Assembly: GCA_915069725.1 (NCBI GenBank) | Contig: CAJZFF010000039.1 | Coordinates: 1-10,069, forward strand | Reading direction: 5' to 3' | Source: an uncultured Actinomyces sp. | GTDB lineage: Bacteria > Actinomycetota > Actinomycetes > Actinomycetales > Actinomycetaceae | DNA length: 10,069 bases | Shown: positions 1 to 7,071 of the stretch, in pieces | Position numbering within the stretch: the first letter of the stretch is position 1 | Layout: every line of letters starts with the position of its first letter | The notes under the pieces: model-generated | Told to the model about the DNA's origin: nothing | Database searches by the model: none | Seen by the model: only the letters and a program-made list of their open reading frames with translations | Position numbers and translations under genes: made by a program

Positions 1-63
1 CTCCCTGCCCTGACATGTGCCATGTCGCTTCCGGCGAACCACCCGACCGAATGGCCTGTTTCC

Positions 64-93
64 TTGCGAGCGGCTTTAGATACGGCATACAGT
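64..93 (+). promoter_or_regulatory. Candidate promoter giving a leaderless transcript
   Basis: TTGCGA (64-69) and TACAGT (88-93) are separated by 18 bases and resemble a -35/TANNNT -10 pair. Transcription would begin 7-8 bases after the -10 box, at position 100-101, exactly on the ATG of the following gene. No Shine-Dalgarno sequence lies between the -10 box and the ATG, which fits a leaderless mRNA, common in Actinobacteria. A second TANNNT-like hexamer does not fit better: TAGATA at 77-82 lacks the final T. This is inferred from sequence only. Confidence 0.5.
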
Positions 94-100
94 CCGCAAC

Positions 101-2596
101 ATGACTGCGCCCATCAACATCGCAGCAACACCGGTATATCGGGGGACTCCCCCTGAGCGGTGGCAGGAGGCCGCCTCCGCCTACCGGCGCTGGTGGAGCC
201 GCCACCCGGGGTTATCCAGCGCTCTGAACCTGGTGGTGCGCGGAGCCTACGCCCTCATGATCCCGCTGCTCATCGCCGCTCTGGTGATGGTGCCGCGGCT
301 GGCCTACGCCGCCGTTCCGGCGGCCTTCATGGCCGTGTGCCTCATGGTGGTTGCTCTCCTGGCGCGCACGCGCACCATCAGCTGGCGCTCGGTCCTCCTC
401 ATGTATGGCATCGGCGCAGCCTGGTCGCTCGTCGTGGCCATGATCATGAGCTCGGTGCGCACCCGCGCAGGACTGTCCGTCATGGGTAACGGGATGAGCA
501 TCGCGCTGACCATCGCCCTGGAGGTTCTCAGCCCGTTGGTGCCTCTGGTGCTCGTGGTCTTCCTGGCACCGGGCCGGATGCGCCGTCTGGCGGCCTCCGA
601 CTGGGCCCTGCTGGGCTTCGCCGCCGGCGCGGGCCTGACGGCCCTCAATGACGGCGTCCGGGCGCTCGAGAAGAACAGCCTGCTCTCCTCGGTCCTGGGC
701 AATGGGCGCCTGCCCTTCTCCTTCAACCCGTGGACCTCGGGGTCGATGACCCAGGAGAACAGCAACGTCCTGGCCGTCAGCAACCAGGTGAGCACCGCGA
801 ACATCACGATGGCGGTAGCGCTGGCGATCACGCTGTGGCGCCTCAAGGACTCCCCGGCCTTCGAAGGGGCCAAGAACCTCGTGTGGCTGCGGATCGTGGC
901 CTGGATCCTGCCGGCAGTGGTCATCCTGCAGTCGGTCAGCGACCACGCCACCTACATCGCCAGGATCGCTCAGCAGCTCGGCCAGAGCGACTCCGGCGGC
1001 GGTTTCCCGGCGCTGCTCATGTTCTTGTGGAGGGTCAACGGCGGTGGCCTGAGCGCCATTCCCCTGTCCGTCATCCTCATGGCCGCCTGCCTACTCCTGG
1101 ACGCCCACCGCCGCGCCTACGCGGGTGTGCACGGCTGGACGGTCGCCGGGGCGCCGGCTCCCCGCTACCCCAACCTCACCGAGGCGCCGCCCTTCGTGCG
1201 CGCTCTCATCGTCTCGGTGGTGGCCCTGGCGAACTTCACCTGGGGCGACCTGGCCGTCACCTGGGGCGCCTACGGGGACCTGCGCCAGGGGCGTCTCTAC
1301 GCCATGCGGGCCGGGCGGGCCACCGCCGAGCAGGTGCGCGGCGTGCGGGCCGATGCCATGGAGGCCACGACGCCGGGGGATGAGCCGAATGCCCGCCAGG
1401 GCTTCCGTCTGGGGATCCTGGTGGTCAGCGTCGTGCTGTTCCTCCTGTGCTGCATGTACGAGGTGCGCACCGTCTGGCAGCTGGCCCCCGAGCTCAAGGA
1501 GACCGAGGACGACCTGTTCCTCTCCGCCCTGCCGCGCCTGTTCTCCCAGTGGTGGAGCGGGTTGAGCGGCACCCAGGGGCTCCTCTACGCGATCGGTGCG
1601 CTGGCGGTGGTGGCCATGAGCCTGTCCCTCGTCCTGACACTGGGGGCCCCGGGGCGCCGCATCAGCACGGCGCCGTCGTCGAGCAGCCTCCTCAGTCACC
1701 TGGCCACTCTCACGCCGGGGCAGGCGTGCCTGGCGCTTCTGGACTTCGCCATGACCTACATGCCGCGCTCGGCCCTGAGCGCCAGTCCCGCCGGTGGCGG
1801 AACCGACCTGGCCGCGGAGCTCTCCGTCAACCGGCGGATCCGGAACGCTGAGAGCTTCTCCGAGAGCCAGGCGCTGTTCACGGCGCGCACCAAGCGGCAG
1901 GTGGCGGTCGAGGCCGATATCGCGCGCCTTCGCGAGCTCGCTGAGTCTCTGGGCGTGACCGACATCGACGCCCTGGAGCCGAGTCGGATCGATGAGACCA
2001 TCGCCGATCTGGCCGCCTCCGGGGTCGACTCCCAGGTGGTCGGGCAGATGCGGGACCTGGCCGCCTCAGTGTCGGAGCAGCAGGCCGAGATTTTGGACCT
2101 GACGCGCCGCCTCAACACCGGCAACGGCGAGCAGTTCGTCATCCTGGAGGGCTATCGGATCACCGACGACTTCCGGGGTGAGGCCATCGACCAGCGGCCG
2201 GTGGACAGCCCCGTCCACGCCCTGGCGCTGTCCCCGGCCGGGAACCAGCTGGTCGTCGTCGAGTACCAGGGGGCAGCCCCCACCATTGATGACGACGACG
2301 AGACCGACATTCCTCCCCGCAGGCTGCCGGGACGGGCGGCGCACAAGTCGGCCGACAACGTCCTGGAGCACCTGGCCTGTGACGAACGCGTCGCGCGGTT
2401 CTTCCGGGAGAATCCTGAGCTGTGGCGGGATATCAAGGAGGGACGCGCCCTCCTGGAGGCGAACGTCCTCTACACCCCCATCCCCGGGATGACCTACCGG
2501 GCCGGGACGGCGCTCCTGGCGGTGACGCCTGAGCTCGTCGAGGGCGTGGATGCGGCCCTCCATGCCCTGAGCAGCACGGGCCCGACGGCGCGCTGA
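101..2596 (+). CDS. Large polytopic membrane protein, PrsW-like core with unknown cytosolic C-terminal domain
   Basis: This 831-residue protein is not confidently assigned to a family. Residues 46-88 form two hydrophobic segments; further likely membrane segments lie near 97-117, 131-155, 167-185, 231-247, 263-282, 305-333, 367-386, 437-455 and 492-514. In the first half, three positions recall PrsW-type intramembrane metallopeptidases: Glu141 in ALEVLSPL, Asn183-Asp184 in GLTALNDGVRAL, and Asp281-His282 in VSDHATYIA. The second Glu of the usual EE motif is absent, so activity is doubtful. A soluble tail of about 300 residues follows: 595-670 is charged and heptad-like (probable coiled coil), and 672-831 is a mixed domain with an acidic run at 730-735 (DDDDET). 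The ATG at 101 is favoured because the promoter places the transcript start there. It converges on perM with a 9-nt gap and no visible terminator. No immunity-like partner gene follows. A TTA codon occurs at Leu38. Membrane location is well supported; function is unknown. Confidence 0.8.
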   Translation: MTAPINIAATPVYRGTPPERWQEAASAYRRWWSRHPGLSSALNLVVRGAYALMIPLLIAALVMVPRLAYAAVPAAFMAVCLMVVALLARTRTISWRSVLLMYGIGAAWSLVVAMIMSSVRTRAGLSVMGNGMSIALTIALEVLSPLVPLVLVVFLAPGRMRRLAASDWALLGFAAGAGLTALNDGVRALEKNSLLSSVLGNGRLPFSFNPWTSGSMTQENSNVLAVSNQVSTANITMAVALAITLWRLKDSPAFEGAKNLVWLRIVAWILPAVVILQSVSDHATYIARIAQQLGQSDSGGGFPALLMFLWRVNGGGLSAIPLSVILMAACLLLDAHRRAYAGVHGWTVAGAPAPRYPNLTEAPPFVRALIVSVVALANFTWGDLAVTWGAYGDLRQGRLYAMRAGRATAEQVRGVRADAMEATTPGDEPNARQGFRLGILVVSVVLFLLCCMYEVRTVWQLAPELKETEDDLFLSALPRLFSQWWSGLSGTQGLLYAIGALAVVAMSLSLVLTLGAPGRRISTAPSSSSLLSHLATLTPGQACLALLDFAMTYMPRSALSASPAGGGTDLAAELSVNRRIRNAESFSESQALFTARTKRQVAVEADIARLRELAESLGVTDIDALEPSRIDETIADLAASGVDSQVVGQMRDLAASVSEQQAEILDLTRRLNTGNGEQFVILEGYRITDDFRGEAIDQRPVDSPVHALALSPAGNQLVVVEYQGAAPTIDDDDETDIPPRRLPGRAAHKSADNVLEHLACDERVARFFRENPELWRDIKEGRALLEANVLYTPIPGMTYRAGTALLAVTPELVEGVDAALHALSSTGPTAR

Positions 2597-2605
2597 CCGC
2601 GGGGT

Positions 2606-3859
2606 CTACGCCTCGTCGTCCTCCTCATGGACGGCACCTTGGCGCGGATCGTGCCGCCGGTAGGCGGCCGGAAGGACCGACTCGGGCAGGGTGTTCCTGG
2701 CCCAGGTGCGCGTGTAGGGGTGGGCCAGAACGGCCATGGAGGCCAGTCCGACACCGACCTCGACGAAGACGAGGATGACGGTGTAAAGGACCAGCGGGCC
2801 GACGCTGCTCATCCGGTCCGGCCCCACGGATCCGGAGGCGGCCAGGCACAACAGCCCCACACCGACAGCAACGAGGAGGGCGGCCAGACCGGCGGCGCTG
2901 AGGGCGTAGCGCACCCGCAGGGCGTTGAGCACCGCCCGACGCCGCCAAGCGGCCACCATGGCGCCGGCCGTCACCACCAGGGGCAGCCACAGGCCCACGC
3001 TGCTCAGCGGCGTCGATGGCACCAGCCCCAGCAGCGGCAGACGTGGGACGGGGCCGGCCACGACCCGGTCGGGGGCGAAGACGGTGCCCGTGCCCACGGA
3101 GAAGCCGGCGCCGATGAGCCAGGAGCAGGCCCAGATGAGCATGGTCGGCACCCAGCCGGCCTGAAGCAGGATCAGGCCGGCCATCGCGACGAAGCCGTCC
3201 CCGGCCAGGGAGTCGTGCAGGACCGAGACCCGGCCGGCGCCGTTGAAGACGGCCGCGACCACTACCAGCAGGCTCAGCAGGCTCAGGGCCCGCGTGGTCC
3301 CGTAGGCCAGTGACAGGGACGGCCCCAACCAATGGGGACGGCGTTCCCACCAGCGGGTCAAGGGGGGCCAGTCGTGGCCGGCGCGTGCGAGCTGGATGGC
3401 GACGATGGCGCCGGTGAGCAGGGCGATGCCGATGACGGCGGGCCAGGTGTCCAGTCCCGAGGGGCCGGTGAGGCAGGCCAGGACCGCGACGACGGTCGCT
3501 GCGGCGACGATGGCCGCCCCGGCCGCCGGTCGGGAGGGGCGTGCTCGCCGCACACAGAACCAGGTCCAGCCCGCCTGCACCAGGGTGAGTCCCAGCAGCG
3601 GCAGACTGAGCACGCCGTCGTCCTCGGAGGTCAGCGCGGTCGAGCCCCCGAAGCCCAGGCTCCACAGGGCAGTCCCGGTGTGCAGGGCGTCGCCTGCGCT
3701 GAGGATGGCCGCGGCGTTGAGGCTGGCGGCCGCCTTGGACACGGCGATCGTCGCCAGCACCACCACCAGCCAGACCAGGCCGACCGACTCGACCCCCACG
3801 CGCAGGGACCACAGGGCCCAGGACGCCAGGCTGGTGGCTCGCTGCCGCGCCAGGCTCAA
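2606..3859 (-). CDS. perM: PerM-like cell-division-associated membrane protein (DUF6350 family)
   Basis: A 417-residue integral membrane protein with about nine hydrophobic segments (near 22-42, 85-103, 112-132, 139-158, 187-206, 222-250, 286-304, 318-342 and 353-378) and a short acidic C-terminal tail (HEEDDEA). The conserved stretch [14 protein letters not shown] (250-263), followed by a proline-rich [14 protein letters not shown] (269-282), is the hallmark I associate with DUF6350. The mycobacterial member PerM (Rv0955) also lies just downstream of sucD and is reported to support division under stress, so synteny and motif agree. Start choice: the codon at 3859-3857 is TTG, preceded by GGAGAGGTGA at a good distance and overlapping the sucD stop as TTGA, so it is probably translated by coupling to sucD. 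Unlike in mycobacteria, purN-purH do not follow; a convergent gene does. The family call is firm; transfer of the division role to this organism is inferred. Confidence 0.8.
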   Translation of the reverse strand: MSLARQRATSLASWALWSLRVGVESVGLVWLVVVLATIAVSKAAASLNAAAILSAGDALHTGTALWSLGFGGSTALTSEDDGVLSLPLLGLTLVQAGWTWFCVRRARPSRPAAGAAIVAAATVVAVLACLTGPSGLDTWPAVIGIALLTGAIVAIQLARAGHDWPPLTRWWERRPHWLGPSLSLAYGTTRALSLLSLLVVVAAVFNGAGRVSVLHDSLAGDGFVAMAGLILLQAGWVPTMLIWACSWLIGAGFSVGTGTVFAPDRVVAGPVPRLPLLGLVPSTPLSSVGLWLPLVVTAGAMVAAWRRRAVLNALRVRYALSAAGLAALLVAVGVGLLCLAASGSVGPDRMSSVGPLVLYTVILVFVEVGVGLASMAVLAHPYTRTWARNTLPESVLPAAYRRHDPRQGAVHEEDDEA

Positions 3860-4797
3860 GCGGTCACCTCTCCGGCCAGCTGACGGTAGAGCTCGCGGGC
3901 GATCTCAGCGGTCTGGCTGGGGGTGCGCCCCACCCGGACGCCGGCGGCCTCCAGGGCGATCTTCTTGGCCTCGGCGGTGCCCGAGGAGCCGGAGACGATG
4001 GCGCCGGCGTGCCCCATGGTGCGGCCCTCGGGTGCGGTGAAGCCGGCGACGTAGGCGACAACGGGCTTGGTCATGTGCTCACGGATGTAGGCGGCGGCCC
4101 GCTCCTCGGCGTCGCCCCCGATCTCACCGATCATGACGACCAGGCGGGTGTCGGGGTCGGCCTCGAAAGCGGCCAGGGCGTCAATGTGGGTGGTGCCGAC
4201 CACCGGGTCCCCACCGATGCCGATGCAGGTGGTGAAGCCCAGATCGGACAGCTCGTGCATGAGCTGGTAGGTGAGGGTCCCGGACTTGGAGACCAGTGCC
4301 AGGGGGCCGGGGCCGGTGATGTCGGGCGGGGTGATGCCCACGTTGGAGCGGGCCGGGGAGATGATGCCGGGGCAGTTGGGGCCGATGATCTGTACGCCGT
4401 GGTCGGCCGCGTAGGCTCGCATCCAGGTGGCGTCGGCCACCGGGATGCCCTCGGTGATGACGACGAGGAGGCGCACTCCGGCGTCGACGGCCTCGACGAC
4501 GGCGCCCTTGGCGAAGGCGGGCGGGACGAAGACGACGCTCACCTCGGCGCCGGTGGCCTCCTTGGCCTCGGCGACGGTGCCGTAGACGGGGACCTCAACG
4601 GTTCCGGCCTGGACCTCGCCGGCTCCGGGGCCGATGGGAGCGACGTCGAAGGCGACGGTGGTGCCGGCCTTGCGGGGGTTGACGCCGGCGACGACCTTCG
4701 TGCCGGCCGAGAGCATGCGGGTGGTGTGCTTGCGGCCCTCGGAGCCGGTCATGCCCTGGACGATGACGCGGTCGGTCTCAGTCAGGAAGATGCTCAT
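3856..4797 (-). CDS. sucD: Succinyl-CoA synthetase (ADP/GDP-forming), alpha subunit
   Basis: SucD carries the CoA-binding domain and the phosphorylated histidine of succinyl-CoA synthetase, which interconverts succinyl-CoA + NDP + Pi and succinate + CoA + NTP in the cytosol. The 313 residues show the CoA-binding loop [11 protein letters not shown] (11-21), the [11 protein letters not shown] motif (138-148), the SKSGTLTY segment (170-177), the GEIGGDAEE loop with catalytic Glu225, and the active-site segment [13 protein letters not shown] with phosphohistidine His263. The loop between AGTTV and VPVYGTV is about nine residues longer than in mycobacterial SucD as I recall it, but the active-site parts are complete. 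It starts at ATG 4797, three bases after the sucC stop, with AAGGAGG ahead of it inside the end of sucC, and its stop overlaps the perM start. This is a clear operon with sucC. Nucleotide preference cannot be read from this subunit. Confidence 0.97.
   Translation of the reverse strand: MSIFLTETDRVIVQGMTGSEGRKHTTRMLSAGTKVVAGVNPRKAGTTVAFDVAPIGPGAGEVQAGTVEVPVYGTVAEAKEATGAEVSVVFVPPAFAKGAVVEAVDAGVRLLVVITEGIPVADATWMRAYAADHGVQIIGPNCPGIISPARSNVGITPPDITGPGPLALVSKSGTLTYQLMHELSDLGFTTCIGIGGDPVVGTTHIDALAAFEADPDTRLVVMIGEIGGDAEERAAAYIREHMTKPVVAYVAGFTAPEGRTMGHAGAIVSGSSGTAEAKKIALEAAGVRVGRTPSQTAEIARELYRQLAGEVTA
3864..3873 (-). promoter_or_regulatory. Ribosome binding site deciding the TTG start of perM
   Basis: On the minus strand GGAGAGGTGA (3873 to 3864) lies 4 bases before TTG (3859-3857). 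Its GAGGTGA core matches the 16S anti-Shine-Dalgarno. It sits inside the last codons of sucD, and the start overlaps the sucD TGA stop in a TTGA arrangement, so the TTG is a credible translationally coupled start. Confidence 0.75.
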
Positions 4798-4800
4798 GTC

Positions 4801-6006
4801 TCAGGCCTCCTTGCCAGCGGGCCGGCCGCTGATCTGCTCGGCGATGGCGGTGACGACGTCGGCGGCCCCGTCCATGGTGTCGACGACGGTGACGCCCTCG
4901 ATGGCGGCGTCGGCCAGGATGGCGCGTCCGGTGTCGGCGTTGTTGCCGTCCAGGCGCACGACGACGGGCTTGGGCAGCCCGCCCAGGGACTCGACGGCGG
5001 TCACGATGCCCTGGGCGACGGTGTCGCAGGAGGTGATGCCGCCGAAGACGTTGACGAGGATGGCGCGCACCTGGGGGTCGGAGGCGACGACCTCCAGGCC
5101 GGTGGCCATGACCTCGGCCGATGAGCCGCCTCCCAGGTCGAGGAAGTTGGCGGGCTTCATGCCGCCGTGGCGCTCGCCGGCACCGGCGACGACGTCGAGG
5201 GTGGACATGACCAGGCCGGCGCCGTTGCCCAGGACCCCGACCTCGCCCTCGAGGCGCACGTAGTTGAGGCCGGCCTCGCGGGCACGGGCCTCCAGGGGGT
5301 CGGTGGCGGCGTTGTCGACGAGCTCGGCGTGGTCGGCGTGGCGGAAGCGGGAGTTGTCGTCGAGGGTGACCTTGCCGTCCAGGGCGATGATGCGGCCGTC
5401 GGCGGCCTTGACCAGGGGGTTGACCTCCACGAGGGTGGCGTCCTCGGCGGTGAAGACCTCCCAGAGGCGTTCAATGACGGCGGCGACCTCGTCGGCCAGG
5501 GGGCCGGCCTCGAAGCCTGCGGCCTCGACGATCCGGTGGGCGACGGCGGGGGTGATGCCCTCGAGCGGGTCGATGCCGATGCGGGCCAGGGCCTCGGGGC
5601 GCTCGACGGCGAGGGTCTCGATGTCCATGCCTCCCTCGCGCGAGCACATGGCCAGGTACTGGCGCTCGGCACGGTCCAGGAGGATGGAGAAGTAGTACTC
5701 GGCGTCGAGGTCGACGCCATCGGAGATGAGGACGGCGCGCACCGTATGGCCCTTGATGTCCATGCCCAGGATGTCGCGGGCGCGGGCCTCGGCCTCCTCA
5801 GCGGTGCGGGCGAGCTTGACGCCGCCGGCCTTGCCGCGGCCGCCGGTCTTGACCTGGGCCTTGACGACCACTAGGTCGCTTCCCGCGTCGAGGAGGGACT
5901 GCGCGGCGCTGCGCGCCTCCTCGGGGGTTGTGGCCACGGCGCCGTCGAGCACGGGGACGCCGTGCTCGCGGAACAGGTTCCTGGCCTGGTATTCGTACAG
6001 ATCCAT
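4801..6006 (-). CDS. sucC: Succinyl-CoA synthetase (ADP/GDP-forming), beta subunit
   Basis: SucC is the nucleotide- and succinate-binding subunit that pairs with SucD. The 401 residues begin with the family-typical MDLYEYQARNLFREHGVPV, followed by an ATP-grasp domain (about 1-230). That domain includes VKAQVKTGGRGKAGGVK (48-64), EVNPL with metal-binding Asn196, and ALDGK with Asp210. The C-terminal CoA-ligase domain has GNGAGL (260-265), NFLDLGGG (287-294) and NVFGGITSCD (319-328). Length is normal for the family. The frame stays open upstream to 6072, but ATG 6006 is chosen because family homology begins there and GAGAGGA lies 8 bases before it. It is the first gene of the sucC-sucD-perM operon. 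No sucAB, 2-oxoglutarate ferredoxin oxidoreductase or other TCA gene is in the window, so whether flux runs oxidatively or toward succinyl-CoA is not evident here. Confidence 0.97.
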   Translation of the reverse strand: MDLYEYQARNLFREHGVPVLDGAVATTPEEARSAAQSLLDAGSDLVVVKAQVKTGGRGKAGGVKLARTAEEAEARARDILGMDIKGHTVRAVLISDGVDLDAEYYFSILLDRAERQYLAMCSREGGMDIETLAVERPEALARIGIDPLEGITPAVAHRIVEAAGFEAGPLADEVAAVIERLWEVFTAEDATLVEVNPLVKAADGRIIALDGKVTLDDNSRFRHADHAELVDNAATDPLEARAREAGLNYVRLEGEVGVLGNGAGLVMSTLDVVAGAGERHGGMKPANFLDLGGGSSAEVMATGLEVVASDPQVRAILVNVFGGITSCDTVAQGIVTAVESLGGLPKPVVVRLDGNNADTGRAILADAAIEGVTVVDTMDGAADVVTAIAEQISGRPAGKEA

Positions 6007-6014
6007 GCAGCTGA

Positions 6015-6021
6015 TCCTCTC
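6015..6021 (-). promoter_or_regulatory. Ribosome binding site fixing the sucC start
   Basis: GAGAGGA on the minus strand (6021 to 6015) lies 8 bases upstream of ATG 6006. It supports this start over an in-frame upstream extension reaching 6072, whose residues do not resemble SucC. Confidence 0.7.
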
Positions 6022-6048
6022 GGGGCATGTGGATGGCTTGCGGGCGCG

Positions 6049-6062
6049 GGCCGACGTCGGCC
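6049..6062. repeat. Perfect 14-bp palindrome in the sucC leader
   Basis: GGCCGACGTCGGCC reads identically on both strands. It lies between the sucC start (6006) and the proposed sucC -10 box (6081-6086), which places it just inside the predicted 5' untranslated region. It could be a repressor operator, or as RNA a 5-bp hairpin with an ACGU loop. The regulator is unknown. Confidence 0.55.
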
Positions 6063-6080
6063 GGGCAGGCACCAGTGATG

Positions 6081-6086
6081 AGCCTA
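6081..6086 (-). promoter_or_regulatory. Candidate -10 box for the sucC-sucD-perM operon
   Basis: TAGGCT on the minus strand (6086 to 6081) fits the actinobacterial TANNNT consensus. It would start transcription near 6074, giving a leader of about 68 nt that contains the palindrome and the ribosome binding site. No convincing -35 element is seen at the expected distance (the sequence there reads CTCCTA), so the call is tentative. Confidence 0.35.
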
Positions 6087-6133
6087 ACGTCCCAGTGGCC
6101 GGTTAGGAGGGCGGACACGGGCGCGAACCGCTG

Positions 6134-6165
6134 GCGTCTCACACAGCGTGGTCGCAGCGTCTCAC
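6134..6165. repeat. Direct repeat of GCGTCTCAC in the divergent promoter region
   Basis: GCGTCTCAC occurs at 6134-6142 and again at 6157-6165, 23 bases apart start to start, or about two helical turns. The pair lies between the divergent promoter candidates for sucC and the kinase-like gene. It could be a paired regulator site, but a two-copy 9-mer alone is weak evidence. Confidence 0.3.
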
Positions 6166-6218
6166 GGCGGGGCGTGCGGACCGGGACCTCCGCCGGCCAC
6201 GAGCGCCGTCGATCCACA

Positions 6219-6224
6219 TAGGAT
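6219..6224 (+). promoter_or_regulatory. Candidate -10 box for the phosphotransferase-like gene
   Basis: TAGGAT at 6219-6224 is a good TANNNT -10 element. It predicts a transcript start at about 6231, which coincides with an ATG (see the mini-ORF). No clear -35 hexamer was found around 6195-6201. Confidence 0.45.
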
Positions 6225-6230
6225 GATGAG

Positions 6231-6248
6231 ATGGGGCAGGTGTCATGA
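6231..6248 (+). CDS. Possible leaderless five-codon leader peptide overlapping the next start
   Basis: ATG at 6231 opens a frame encoding MGQVS, ending in TGA at 6246-6248. That stop overlaps the ATG (6245-6247) of the phosphotransferase-like gene as ATGA. The predicted transcript start from TAGGAT falls at the mini-ORF ATG, so ribosomes could load leaderlessly here and reinitiate at 6245. The main gene lacks a well-spaced Shine-Dalgarno site: AGGTG ends only 2 bases before its ATG. This is a structural inference and expression is unproven. Confidence 0.25.
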   Translation: MGQVS

Positions 6249-7015
6249 TCGCGATTCCCGAGGACCTTCAGGGAGGGTCGACCAAGGTCACCAAGATGGG
6301 CAGCAGAGTCCTTCGCGCTCGGCACCAGGGCAGCACCAATGTTGAGTGGCTGCTCACCGTGCTGGAGCGCAGGGGGTTCAGGTACTCCCCGCGTTTTGTG
6401 GGCCTGTCCGACGACGGCCGGCAGATCCTCGAGTTCATGGAAGGGCGGGCCGGCAACTACCCACTGCCGGCAGCACTGCGCAGCGACGACGCACTTATCT
6501 CAGCGGCCCGGGCGCTGCGCTTACTGCACGAGGTGACCAGCGACCTGGCGACCGAGGTGCTGGATGGCTGGATGCTGAAGGCAGTTGAGCCTTACGAGGT
6601 CATCTGCCATGGGGACTTCGCGCCGTACAACTGTGTGTTCGACGAGAGCAGGCTGGTCGGCATCATCGACTTCGACACCGCGCATCCAGGTCCTCGCATC
6701 CGCGACATCGCCTACGCGATCTATCGCTTCGCCCCACTCACCGCACCAGAAAACGCCGTCGGATTCGGCTCTCTGGCCGAGCAGGCTCGGCGGGCTCGGC
6801 TGTTCTGCGACGAGTACGGGGAGGTGAATCGGTCTCAGATCATCGAGGCCACGTGCCGACGGCTGCTCGATCTGGTCCGGTACATGCGTTCTCAGGCGGC
6901 GCAGGGCGACACTGCGTTTCAATCCCATCTCGACGACGGCCACGACACCGTCTATCTGCGTGACGTCCACTATCTGAGGACCAACGCGGCGGCGCTCACC
7001 AGAGCGCTCATGTAA
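6245..7015 (+). CDS. Aminoglycoside phosphotransferase-fold protein, trifolitoxin-immunity-like
   Basis: A 256-residue kinase-like protein of the APH/choline kinase superfamily. The catalytic loop is CHGDFAPYNCVF (His122, Asp124, Asn129), and the metal-binding motif is IDFD (Asp142, Asp144), followed by TAHPGPRIRDIAYAIYRF. The N-terminal lobe is short, and the overall pattern matches what I recall of the actinobacterial group often labelled 'phosphotransferase' or 'trifolitoxin immunity protein': a GG near the N-terminus, a short beta strand, WLLTVLERRGF, GLSDDGRQILEFMEG, then EVICHGDFAPYN. The substrate is unknown; the family name does not prove antibiotic or toxin resistance. ATG 6245 is chosen because homology begins with its IPEDLQGGSTKV. 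Codon use is less GC-biased than in sucCD or pfk (AGA, TTT, AAT, and TTA for Leu93), suggesting acquisition. It stands alone as a + strand gene divergent from sucC. Confidence 0.85.
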   Translation: MIAIPEDLQGGSTKVTKMGSRVLRARHQGSTNVEWLLTVLERRGFRYSPRFVGLSDDGRQILEFMEGRAGNYPLPAALRSDDALISAARALRLLHEVTSDLATEVLDGWMLKAVEPYEVICHGDFAPYNCVFDESRLVGIIDFDTAHPGPRIRDIAYAIYRFAPLTAPENAVGFGSLAEQARRARLFCDEYGEVNRSQIIEATCRRLLDLVRYMRSQAAQGDTAFQSHLDDGHDTVYLRDVHYLRTNAAALTRALM

Positions 7016-7069
7016 GAGCCCGATCAAACCGCCACTGGATCGCGGCATGCGGTCTCTCCCCATGAGCGC
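7004..7069. repeat. 9-bp inverted repeat spanning the phosphotransferase stop codon
   Basis: GCGCTCATG (7004-7012, the final codons of the kinase-like gene) is the exact reverse complement of CATGAGCGC (7061-7069). Inside the 48-base interval a smaller ACCGC (7028-7032)/GCGGT (7049-7053) pair is possible. It might act as a transcript-end structure, but the loop is long and no U tract follows. Confidence 0.35.
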
Positions 7070-7071
7070 CG

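Noticed and set aside
2625..3812. A second 395-codon minus-strand frame overlapping perM
   Set aside because: Arg/Gly/Pro-rich shadow frame; the other frame encodes coherent membrane segments and the DUF6350 motif.
4009..5124. A 371-codon + strand frame opposite sucD and sucC
   Set aside because: The translation is almost entirely Gly/Asp/Val/Ala, typical of the antisense of a GC3-biased gene; sucC and sucD have full catalytic motifs.
6007..6072. N-terminal extension of sucC to 6072
   Set aside because: The extra 22 residues do not resemble SucC, whereas ATG 6006 gives the family-typical MDLYEYQ start with a well-placed ribosome binding site.
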